Source of the DNA: Frondihabitans sp.
GTDB lineage: Bacteria > Actinomycetota > Actinomycetes > Actinomycetales > Microbacteriaceae
NCBI GenBank assembly: GCA_025464735.1
Contig: JAODMX010000494.1
Location: 1 to 5,974, forward strand
DNA: 5,974 bases
Direction: 5' to 3'
This document shows positions 1-5,542 of the stretch, piece by piece. The stretch's first letter is position 1. Every line of letters starts with the position of its first letter. The notes under the pieces are model-generated. The model was not told the DNA's origin. It was given only the letters and a program-made list of their open reading frames with translations, and did no database searches. The translations under genes and the position numbers were made by a program.

Positions 1-1
1 C

Positions 2-445
2 AGCCTGCTCGACCAGGGGCTCGGAAACGGAAACGTCGGCGTGTTCCCGCTGCCCGGCATCAAGACGCCGGCCATGAACCTCGGCACCAACAACTCGTAC
101 CTGCTGAAAGGCACCAAGGCGGAGGAAGCCGGCTCGTGGGCGTTCCTGCAGTACTGGCTGAAGCCAAGCGTTCAGGCGACCTGGGACACCCAGAACGGGT
201 TCCTGCCCAGCAACAAGGCGACGAATGACGACCCCACCTGGAAGTCGTACCTCGCCAAGAACCCGCGTGTGGCCGAGTTCGCGTCAGAACTCTCCTATGC
301 CAAGGCTCGCCCCTCGATCACCCAGTACGGCGAGGTGAGTGCCGCTCTGTCGGAGGAGATCCAGAAGGCGATGCTTCTGAAGGAAACTCCGTCGGCCGCG
401 CTGGCCAACGCCGAGAAGGGCGCGCAGGCGGCTCTCTCGAAGTAG
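2..445 (+). CDS. ABC transporter extracellular solute-binding protein (family 1, sugar type), C-terminal part
   Basis: This is the 3' end of a gene that enters from the left edge; 147 residues in frame 2 are visible before a TAG stop. The fragment matches the C-terminal lobe of family 1 (MalE/UgpB-like) solute-binding proteins. It has a VGVFPLPG strand, a NLGTNNSYLL segment where these proteins close over ligand, an AGSWAFLQYWLKP helix, and the characteristic NGFLPSNKAT motif after 'ATWDTQ'. The last ~60 residues are helical, ending in an Ala/Lys-rich tail. The family delivers sugars or related solutes to ABC permeases from the outer face of the membrane, usually as a lipoprotein of 400-450 residues, so roughly two thirds is missing, including the signal peptide. 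No permease gene follows and a hairpin sits 21 bp after the stop, so this is the last gene of its transcript. The GTG at 41 is internal. The substrate cannot be told. Confidence 0.88.
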   Translation, partial: SLLDQGLGNGNVGVFPLPGIKTPAMNLGTNNSYLLKGTKAEEAGSWAFLQYWLKPSVQATWDTQNGFLPSNKATNDDPTWKSYLAKNPRVAEFASELSYAKARPSITQYGEVSAALSEEIQKAMLLKETPSAALANAEKGAQAALSK

Positions 446-450
446 TCGCG

Positions 451-462
451 ACAGCATGCTGT
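451..462. repeat. 12-bp perfect palindrome in the convergent gap
   Basis: ACAGCATGCTGT reads the same on both strands. It lies 5 bp after the solute-binding protein stop and 4 bp before the terminator hairpin. It could be part of the transcript 3' structure or chance; no function is claimed. Confidence 0.4.
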
Positions 463-466
463 GCAT

Positions 467-496
467 GGGCGGGGTGCCGATCGGGGCACCCCGCCC
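467..496. terminator. Bidirectional hairpin terminator between convergent genes
   Basis: GGGCGGGGTGCC pairs perfectly with GGCACCCCGCCC over 12 bp around the 6-nt loop GATCGG. It lies 21 bp after the solute-binding protein stop and 9 bp after the LysR stop on the other strand, so it is placed to end both transcripts. Neither side has a T-tract. Strong GC stems without a T-tract are common as presumed terminators in actinobacteria. Confidence 0.75.
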
Positions 497-505
497 ACGT
501 CCTTG

Positions 506-1435
506 TCAGACCGGCGTAGGAACCGCGACCGAGTCGAGAGTGGGGACCATCTCGAGCAGGCGAGCGGCCGGGGTCTCGGGCAGGTCATGCCCGCCCGTCG
601 CGACTCCGACCGACCAGCGCGGGGCAGCCGGGTCGGCCAGCGGGATGGCGACGAGACCCTGAGCCTGCGGCTTCGCCGCGATAGGACGCGGCACGAGCGC
701 CACGCCGAGACGGCGCTGCACGAAATCGAGGAGCGTATGCACGTCGTTGACCGAGAAACCGATGCGACGGTCCAGGTCACGCTCGGCGAAAGCGGCATCG
801 TTGATCGACCGGACGCCCCACGACTCCTGGAAGTCGACGAAGGTCTCACCCTCGAGATCGGTCCACTGCACCTGCGAATTCCGTGCCAGGCGGGAATCGC
901 TCGCACAGAGGAAGACGAGGGGCTCGACCGCGATCTCCGCGACCGACGGCGCCCCGGTGGGGAAGCGGCCCAAAGGCAGGCCACCCTCCGCCGAGGCGAC
1001 GAAGGCGATGTCGAGATCGCCGGCGCGGAGTCGGGAAAGCAGCCCCGAAGATCCGGCCTGCTCGAAGGTGATGGTGACTTTCGGGTAGCGACCGTGAAAA
1101 CGCGTCAGGAGATCCGGCAGGTCGATGACGCCGAGGCACTGCTCGGATCCGACTCGGAGATCGCCCGTGACTTCGCCTCGCGCGGCGACGACGGCGTCAC
1201 GGCCGGCCACCGCCTGGGCCAGGAGGGCGCGGGCGTGCGGCAGCAGCGCACGACCCGCGCCGGTCAGCTCGACCCGTCGCGTGGTCCTTGTGAACAGCGG
1301 CGTCTGGAGTTCGTCTTCGAGGGTGCGGATCGCCGCCGACAGGCCCGACTGTGACACGCGCGTCACCTCAGCGGCGCGAGTGAACTGCTGTGCTTCAGCG
1401 AGCGCAACGAAGTACTCCATCTGCCGGAGGTCCAT
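506..1435 (-). CDS. LysR-family transcriptional regulator
   Basis: A complete 309-residue protein, the usual LysR length. Residues 1-60 form the winged helix-turn-helix: MDLRQMEYFVALAEA, then the recognition region with 'FTRAAEVTRVSQSGLSAAI' and 'LEDELQTPLFTRTTR'. The linker helix follows with 'LTGAGRALLPHAR' at about 57-70. Residues ~90-300 are the periplasmic-binding-protein-like effector domain, starting at 'GDLRVGSEQ' and containing 'RLRAGDLDIAFV' and 'LGVALVPRP'. LysR proteins bind DNA as tetramers and respond to a small ligand. The ATG at 1435 starts 7 bp after the aldo/keto reductase stop on the same strand with no clear Shine-Dalgarno sequence, which suggests translation coupled to the upstream gene. 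The alternative ATG five codons in would cut the conserved first helix. A plausible target is its own operon and the divergent dehydrogenase; the inducer is unknown. Confidence 0.95.
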   Translation of the reverse strand: MDLRQMEYFVALAEAQQFTRAAEVTRVSQSGLSAAIRTLEDELQTPLFTRTTRRVELTGAGRALLPHARALLAQAVAGRDAVVAARGEVTGDLRVGSEQCLGVIDLPDLLTRFHGRYPKVTITFEQAGSSGLLSRLRAGDLDIAFVASAEGGLPLGRFPTGAPSVAEIAVEPLVFLCASDSRLARNSQVQWTDLEGETFVDFQESWGVRSINDAAFAERDLDRRIGFSVNDVHTLLDFVQRRLGVALVPRPIAAKPQAQGLVAIPLADPAAPRWSVGVATGGHDLPETPAARLLEMVPTLDSVAVPTPV

Positions 1436-1442
1436 GACGGGC

Positions 1443-2276
1443 TCAGTTGATCTCGGCCGGGTTACCGCCGACGCGGCGGTTCTCGTCGAGGGCGTCGATC
1501 GCCTGCATCTCGTCAGCGCTCAGCTCGAACGAGAAGACATCGAAGTTCTCGGCCATGCGCTCGCGTCGGTTCGACTTCGGAATCACGATGTTGCCCGTCT
1601 GCAGGTGCCAGCGAAGCACAATCTGAGCCGGTGTGACGTCGTGCGCGGCGGCCGCCTGCTGGATCGGAGCCAGGCCGAAGAGGTCGTACTTCCCCTGGCC
1701 GAGCGGACCCCAGGCCTCCGTGACGATGCCGTGCTCGGCCTGGAATGCCCGGAGCTCACGCTGCTGGAAGATCGGGTGGAGTTCCACCTGGTTGACCGCC
1801 GGCACGATGTCGGTCTCGGCGAGGAGGCGCTCGAGGTGCGGAACGAGGAAGTTGCTGACGCCGATCGCTTTCGCGCGGCCGTCAGCTGCGAAGGTCTCGA
1901 AGGTGCGCCAGGTGTCGACGTAGAAGTCGTTGGCGGGCATCGGCCAGTGGATCAGGTAGAGGTCGAGGCTCTCCAGACCGAGTGCATCGAGGCTCCGGGC
2001 GAACGCGTTCTCGACGTCGCGAGCCTTGTGGTGGTCATTGCGAAGCTTCGTCGTGACGAAGATCTCTTCGCGCGGGATTCCCGAGGCGCGAAGGGCGGCG
2101 CCCACCTCCGCCTCGTTGTTGTAGCCGGTCGCCGTGTCGATGTGGCGGTAGCCGACCTCGAGGGCGTCTTCGACAACGCGCTGCGTGTCGGCCGGATCGA
2201 CGAGGAAGACCCCGAAGCCAAGCTGAGGAATGGTGGTGTTGGAATTGAGGGGAATCGTCGTCAAAGTGTCAGGCAT
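1443..2276 (-). CDS. Aldo/keto reductase (2,5-diketo-D-gluconate reductase-like)
   Basis: A complete 277-residue NADPH-dependent oxidoreductase, typical length for the prokaryotic AKR5-type branch. The catalytic tetrad is intact: Asp47 and Tyr52 in 'GYRHIDTATGYNNE', Lys77 in 'IFVTTKLRN', and His110 in 'LDLYLIHWP'. Further family landmarks are 'GRAKAIGVSNF' (133-143), 'VNQVELHP' (161-168), and the NADP 2'-phosphate pocket 'IPKSNRRER' (232-240; Lys234, Ser235, Arg240). Such cytosolic enzymes reduce aldehydes and keto-sugars to alcohols. I chose the ATG at 2276 because the (beta/alpha)8 fold begins just after it, a promoter lies immediately upstream, and the longer frame (to 2489) would run into the divergent gene and lacks family sequence. 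The LysR gene follows after 7 bp, so the two are probably co-transcribed. The true substrate cannot be read from sequence; many AKRs act broadly in carbonyl detoxification. Confidence 0.95.
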   Translation of the reverse strand: MPDTLTTIPLNSNTTIPQLGFGVFLVDPADTQRVVEDALEVGYRHIDTATGYNNEAEVGAALRASGIPREEIFVTTKLRNDHHKARDVENAFARSLDALGLESLDLYLIHWPMPANDFYVDTWRTFETFAADGRAKAIGVSNFLVPHLERLLAETDIVPAVNQVELHPIFQQRELRAFQAEHGIVTEAWGPLGQGKYDLFGLAPIQQAAAAHDVTPAQIVLRWHLQTGNIVIPKSNRRERMAENFDVFSFELSADEMQAIDALDENRRVGGNPAEIN

Positions 2277-2283
2277 GTCTTCG

Positions 2284-2312
2284 ACCCTAGGAAGGCTGGT
2301 TCGTGACGTCAA
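2284..2312 (-). promoter_or_regulatory. Predicted promoter of the aldo/keto reductase-LysR operon
   Basis: On the minus strand, TTGACG (2312-2307) and TAGGGT (2289-2284) are separated by exactly 17 bp. The first matches the housekeeping -35 in five of six bases and the second fits the actinobacterial TAnnnT -10. A start point 7 bp past the -10 falls at about 2277, next to the ATG at 2276, which implies a leaderless or near-leaderless mRNA. An AGGG 8 nt before the ATG lies partly in the -10 box and would then not be transcribed. Confidence 0.6.
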
Positions 2313-2327
2313 ATGGAAAGTCCTCAT

Positions 2328-2356
2328 GCGATTCAGAAGCTGAGTGCATGAATCGC
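2328..2356. promoter_or_regulatory. Candidate operator: 8-bp inverted repeat with 13-bp spacer
   Basis: GCGATTCA-N13-TGAATCGC is a perfect dyad; the half-site centres are 21 bp apart, two helical turns. It lies between the divergent reductase and dehydrogenase genes and is centred at 2342, about 65 bp upstream of the predicted reductase start point, where LysR proteins typically bind to activate. The spacer also holds part of a smaller dyad, TCAG-AAG-CTGA (2333-2343). A classical LysR T-N11-A core is not centred on the repeat, so another regulator is possible. The site is also 51-79 bp before the dehydrogenase ATG and could control both genes. Confidence 0.5.
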
Positions 2357-2392
2357 GCGGACTGTCAGGATGGAAGTCACAAGAATTTCGAC

Positions 2393-2399
2393 GAAGGAG
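2393..2399 (+). promoter_or_regulatory. Ribosome binding site of the dehydrogenase
   Basis: GAAGGAG lies 7 nt before the ATG at 2407. This strong Shine-Dalgarno sequence fixes that ATG as the start in place of the in-frame ATG at 2344, whose extra 21 codons carry no family sequence and precede the Rossmann fold. I found no convincing -35/-10 pair for this gene. Confidence 0.85.
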
Positions 2400-2406
2400 T
2401 CCCGAC

Positions 2407-3252
2407 ATGAAGATCGCACTCACCGGTGGCAGCGGCAAACTCGGACGCAACGTCGTACGTCGTCTGACCGACGACGGCCACGACGTCACGAACCTCGACC
2501 AGTTCGGAACCCGTGGTCCCGGCTACCTGAAGACCGACCTCACCGACTACGGGCAGGTCGTCGACGCCATCCTCGGTCTCGACGAGCGACAGGGCACCTT
2601 CGACGCGATCGTGCACCTCGGAGCGATCCCGGCCCCCGGGATCCTGCCGGACGTCGCCACCTTCCACAACAACATGCTCTCGACGTACAACGTGTTTCAG
2701 GCGGCACGGCGGGCGGGCATCAAGCGCATCGTCTACGCCTCGAGCGAGACGGTGCTGGGGCTGCCCTTCGACATCGACCCGCCCTACATTCCGGTCGACG
2801 AGGAGTACCCCGCCCGCCCGGAGAGCACCTACTCGCTCGTGAAGCACCTCGAAGAGCAGATGGCCATCCAGCTCACCCGCTGGGATCCGACCCTCAGCAT
2901 CACCGCCTTCCGCTTCTCGAACGTCATGAACCCGGAGGACTACGCGGCCTTCCCCTCGTTCGACTCCGATGCGACCCTGCGCAAGTGGAACCTCTGGGGC
3001 TACATCGACGGACGCGACGGCGCCCAGGCAGTCGCCAAGGCCCTGGAGAACGCGAAGCCCGGGTTCGAGACGTACATCATCGCCGCCGCTGACACCGTGA
3101 TGTCGCGCCCGAGCGCCGACCTCGCCGCCGAAGTGTTCCCTGACGTAGCCCTGAAGCGCCCCGTCTCGGGTACCGAAACCCTGCTCTCGATCGACAAGGC
3201 ACGCCGCCTCCTGGGCTACGCCCCCGAGCACAGCTGGCGAGACGAGGCCTAG
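2407..3252 (+). CDS. NAD(P)-dependent extended short-chain dehydrogenase/epimerase
   Basis: A complete 281-residue protein of the NAD-dependent epimerase/dehydratase family. The Rossmann fold opens at the first residue with 'MKIALTGGSGKLG', giving the TGGxGxxG dinucleotide-binding loop (residues 6-13). 'FDAIVHLGAIPAP' (65-77) is the strand-4 motif. 'IVYASSETVLG' (108-118) carries the catalytic Ser, and the YxxxK pair is Tyr142/Lys146 in 'STYSLVKHLEEQ'. The C-terminal substrate half has 'FRFSNVMNP' (168-176), 'YIDGRDGAQAVAKAL' (199-213) and 'LLSIDKARRLLGYAPEHSWRD' near the end, the usual closing motif. Proteins like this act on sugars, uronates or nucleotide sugars in the cytosol; it resembles the short uronate-dehydrogenase-like members, but the substrate is not provable here. 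It is divergent from the aldo/keto reductase and shares its regulatory gap, which suggests linked redox steps. A hairpin 12 bp after the stop ends the transcript, so the gene is monocistronic. Confidence 0.93.
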   Translation: MKIALTGGSGKLGRNVVRRLTDDGHDVTNLDQFGTRGPGYLKTDLTDYGQVVDAILGLDERQGTFDAIVHLGAIPAPGILPDVATFHNNMLSTYNVFQAARRAGIKRIVYASSETVLGLPFDIDPPYIPVDEEYPARPESTYSLVKHLEEQMAIQLTRWDPTLSITAFRFSNVMNPEDYAAFPSFDSDATLRKWNLWGYIDGRDGAQAVAKALENAKPGFETYIIAAADTVMSRPSADLAAEVFPDVALKRPVSGTETLLSIDKARRLLGYAPEHSWRDEA

Positions 3253-3264
3253 AGAAAGAAGTTG

Positions 3265-3299
3265 GGCCCGGCCGCGGGGTAGGGGCCCGCGGCCGGGCC
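3265..3299 (+). terminator. Strong GC hairpin terminator after the dehydrogenase
   Basis: GGCCCGGCCGCGGG (3265-3278) pairs perfectly with CCCGCGGCCGGGCC (3286-3299) over 14 bp around the 7-nt loop GTAGGGG, 12 bp after the TAG stop. There is no T-tract. It insulates the sigma-fusion gene downstream from read-through. Confidence 0.8.
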
Positions 3300-3333
3300 G
3301 ATCACCGGCCGGACGAGTTTCGGGTCCACCTCC

Positions 3334-3404
3334 GATCGAGCGATCACAACTAAGAGCCGAATCGGGTGGATCGCTTACGCGATCTGTTGGCCCCATTTAT
3401 GGGG
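3334..3404. promoter_or_regulatory. Cluster of three short palindromes upstream of the sigma-fusion gene
   Basis: Three perfect inverted repeats fall within 71 bp: GATCG-AG-CGATC (3334-3345), GATCGC-TTAC-GCGATC (3369-3384) and CCCCAT-TT-ATGGGG (3391-3404). The first two share the CGATC/GATCG half-site, with centres about 37 bp apart. The cluster lies 80-150 bp before the sigma-fusion start, in otherwise gene-free DNA, and is a candidate operator region. GATC-containing palindromes occur often by chance in GC-rich DNA, so this is tentative. I saw nothing else of note in the 3300-3440 gap. Confidence 0.35.
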
Positions 3405-3450
3405 ACACGCCACGCACCCCAATCGGCGGACGTCCCCGGTCGACACAATC

Positions 3451-3456
3451 TACACT
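3451..3456 (+). promoter_or_regulatory. Possible -10 element of the sigma-fusion gene
   Basis: TACACT fits the actinobacterial TAnnnT -10 and would start transcription near 3463, about 22 nt before the ATG. No good -35 is present at 16-19 bp; the nearest sequence is CGGACG (3427-3432). It could be a -10-only promoter, one read by another sigma factor, or chance. Confidence 0.25.
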
Positions 3457-3484
3457 CGATGACATCGTCCGCCGCGGGGCCGAG

Positions 3485-5542
3485 ATGGAGTCTCGACGCG
3501 GCCGGCCGGAAAGGCCCGCCTTGGAGCAGACGACCCTCTACGACGTCTCGGCGGCTCCCCGACCCCGCCGACGGGTCACCAAGCGGTTCTCAACCACACC
3601 GGACGACGTCCTCCTCCGCGCAACCCGTGACGGCGATCGTGACGCCTACGGCGAGCTCTACCGTCGCCACGCGAAGGCGGGCCTCGTCGCAGCCCGAAGT
3701 TTCAGCGATCTTGGTGAGCCCGACGACCTCGTCTCCGAAGCGTTCGCCAACATCTACGAGACCCTGATCAACGGAGCCGGGCCGACTGGATCCTTCCGTC
3801 CCTACCTCTACGTGACCATCCGCAACCTCGCGCATCGCCGCCTGCGGACCACCGGCCGCGAGGTCGACATCGACCCTGAGACCGTCAGGATCGCATCGGC
3901 AGACGACCCCGTCCACGCAGCTCTCGAGGCGAGCCTCACTACGACGGCCTTCCGGTCGCTGCCCGAACGCTGGCAGACCGTCCTCTGGTACACGGAGGTC
4001 GAGCGGATGACTCCTCGGCAGGCCGGAGAGCTGATGGGCATCGGCGCCAACGCCGTGTCCGCCCTCTCGTTTCGAGCGCGAGCGGCGCTTCGCCAGGCCT
4101 GGGTGCAGGGCCACGTGACCGATACCACTGCGACGGGAACTCACCGCGAGGCGTTGTCGAGGCTTGCCGGCTGGTCGCTGGGGACGCTCTCCGAACGCGA
4201 CGAGGCCCTGGTGGACAACCATCTGAAGACCTGCACCCGCTGTCGGCTCGTGGCCGAAGAGCTCGAAGACGTCTCGAGTCGCCTGGCGATCATCCTGCTG
4301 CCGTTGATCCTCGGCGGCACCGCTGCACTCCTGTTCCAGCGACAGATCGCATCGGGCTCAGGATCCGCGACCGCTGCGTCCGCAGGCTTCCACCTGACCG
4401 CGCTCTCCAGCCCGACGCGCATCGGATGGATCGCTATCGCAGGCGCGACGGTCATCGCGGCTTCCGCCGTCGTCGTGGCGAACGCCCTCGTCACGGCGCC
4501 TGTCGTGGAGACAGCGCGCGGTGGCGGGCACAGTGCGACCACGGTTCCGACGACGACTCCGACAACCCCCGCTCCCGTGGCGTCGCAGCCAGCGAAAATC
4601 ATCGCCCCGCCGCCCGTGACAATCGTCGCGCCCAACCCGCCGTCACCGCGACAGACGTCCGTGCCTCCGGCTGCGGTCAGCGCTCCGTCCACACCGTCGT
4701 CGACTCCCCCGGTCGTCCTCACCGCAGACGGCGCACCCGTGGTCACGAGCCCATCCGTCGTCCTCACTCGTGAGTCGATGACGACGGTCAGGGGTACCGC
4801 TCCGATCGGCTCGACGATCCTCGTCGGTCGCGGCGGAACCTCGGTGGGCACGGCCCGTGTCGATGCGTCCGGATCCTGGACCTGGACCGCCACGAAACTC
4901 GCCGAAGGCCGAACAACATTCACGTTCACGGCAACCCGCTCGGGCGACGCACCTTCGGCCGCCACGAAAGTCGTCGTAACGCGGGACTCCATCGCACCGG
5001 CCTCGCCCGTCATCACGAGCGAAGCCGCGAACACCCAGGTCACCCCCTACCGGCTCGCTGGCACAGCAGAGCCGTTGTCGACGGTCACTGTCGAATCGAC
5101 GACGGGCGGGGTTCTGAAGACCATTCGCACCGATGCTGCGGGACAGTGGTCGACGGGTACGATCGCCGGTTTCACACCCGCAATGTCGAGCCTGCTCGTC
5201 ACAGCCACGGATGCCGCGGGCAATGTGTCTCAGGCGACGACCGCGGGGCCGTTCGCATTCGTGCCGGTGTTCACGGATCCGTCGGGTCAGACCTACAGCA
5301 CGCCGACCGTTTCTTTCGATCTCACGGGGTGGCCGGGGAGCAGTGTCACACTGACGCTGAACGGCGTGACGCAGGGCGCTCCCGTCGTCTTTCCACGGTC
5401 AGGGGCGGTGAGCCGCACAGTGAGCACGACCAATGGATCCGCATTGCCAGCGGGCGACTACAGCGTCACGGCCACCTACACGGATGGCACGAACACGTCG
5501 ACGGCAACCGCCACCTGGACTTTCACGGTCGCGCCCGGCTGA
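3485..5542 (+). CDS. Membrane-tethered ECF sigma factor fused to a zinc-finger anti-sigma domain and Ig-like repeats
   Basis: A 685-residue protein; ordinary ECF sigma factors have about 200. Residues 1-40 are an Arg/Pro-rich lead. Residues 41-121 are sigma region 2 ('DDLVSEAFANIYE' core-binding helix, then 'YLYVTIRNLAHRRLR'). Residues 155-207 are region 4, with the -35-recognition helix-turn-helix from Thr176 ('TPRQAGELMGIGANAV'). Residues 220-262 look like a zinc anti-sigma (ZAS) domain: His246-x3-Cys250-x2-Cys253, with His220 26 residues earlier as fourth ligand. Hydrophobic segments are 267-284 and 314-336. A Pro/Thr/Ser linker (~345-410) leads to about three Ig-like beta domains (~411-499, 503-594, 595-683). 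The first two share 'GTA-P-ST' openings and 'D-G-W' turns, and the second ends 'VTATDAAGNVS'. The likely role is promoter selection controlled by the attached anti-sigma and envelope domains. No separate anti-sigma gene is adjacent. A TTG start at 3521 is possible. Related actinobacterial ECF fusions are known; target genes and signal are unknown. Confidence 0.92.
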   Translation: MESRRGRPERPALEQTTLYDVSAAPRPRRRVTKRFSTTPDDVLLRATRDGDRDAYGELYRRHAKAGLVAARSFSDLGEPDDLVSEAFANIYETLINGAGPTGSFRPYLYVTIRNLAHRRLRTTGREVDIDPETVRIASADDPVHAALEASLTTTAFRSLPERWQTVLWYTEVERMTPRQAGELMGIGANAVSALSFRARAALRQAWVQGHVTDTTATGTHREALSRLAGWSLGTLSERDEALVDNHLKTCTRCRLVAEELEDVSSRLAIILLPLILGGTAALLFQRQIASGSGSATAASAGFHLTALSSPTRIGWIAIAGATVIAASAVVVANALVTAPVVETARGGGHSATTVPTTTPTTPAPVASQPAKIIAPPPVTIVAPNPPSPRQTSVPPAAVSAPSTPSSTPPVVLTADGAPVVTSPSVVLTRESMTTVRGTAPIGSTILVGRGGTSVGTARVDASGSWTWTATKLAEGRTTFTFTATRSGDAPSAATKVVVTRDSIAPASPVITSEAANTQVTPYRLAGTAEPLSTVTVESTTGGVLKTIRTDAAGQWSTGTIAGFTPAMSSLLVTATDAAGNVSQATTAGPFAFVPVFTDPSGQTYSTPTVSFDLTGWPGSSVTLTLNGVTQGAPVVFPRSGAVSRTVSTTNGSALPAGDYSVTATYTDGTNTSTATATWTFTVAPG
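3508..3514 (+). promoter_or_regulatory. Possible internal ribosome binding site for a TTG start at 3521
   Basis: GGAAAGG sits 6 nt before an in-frame TTG (3521-3523). It matches a Shine-Dalgarno sequence better than what precedes the ATG at 3485, where only GGGG at 3476-3479 stands. Starting at TTG would remove 12 residues outside any domain. I keep the ATG as the default start. Confidence 0.35.

Noticed and set aside
461..1354. 297-codon plus-strand open frame antisense to the LysR gene
   Set aside because: It is extremely Arg/Asp/Glu-rich low-complexity translation with no recognisable domain, and the opposite strand encodes a full LysR protein with all landmarks. It is a GC-driven shadow frame.
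1125..2306. 393-codon plus-strand open frame antisense to LysR and the aldo/keto reductase
   Set aside because: It spans two complete opposite-strand genes and their junction, has no domain and no ribosome binding site, and reads as codon-complement shadow.
2277..2489. Upstream 71-codon extension of the aldo/keto reductase frame
   Set aside because: It would overlap the divergent dehydrogenase coding sequence and its ribosome binding site, lacks family sequence, and lies upstream of the predicted promoter.
2377..3396. 339-codon minus-strand open frame antisense to the dehydrogenase
   Set aside because: It crosses the terminator hairpin and the full dehydrogenase gene, with no domain. The plus strand has the Rossmann loop, the YxxxK pair and a strong ribosome binding site.
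3366..3767. 133-codon plus-strand frame overlapping the start of the sigma fusion, including ATG 3459
   Set aside because: It is out of frame with the sigma domains and gives Ser/Pro/Arg-rich low-complexity sequence; ATG 3459 lacks a ribosome binding site.
4517..4714. Pro/Thr/Ser-rich stretch as a nucleotide tandem repeat or recombination hotspot
   Set aside because: The bias is at amino-acid level only; there is no regular repeat unit at DNA level. It is a flexible linker within the sigma fusion.
4141..5043. 300-codon minus-strand open frame antisense to the anti-sigma/linker part of the sigma fusion
   Set aside because: Its Val/Thr/Ala-rich product mirrors the repetitive Pro/Thr/Ser coding strand. 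It has no domain, and the plus-strand frame is continuous with conserved sigma and zinc motifs.
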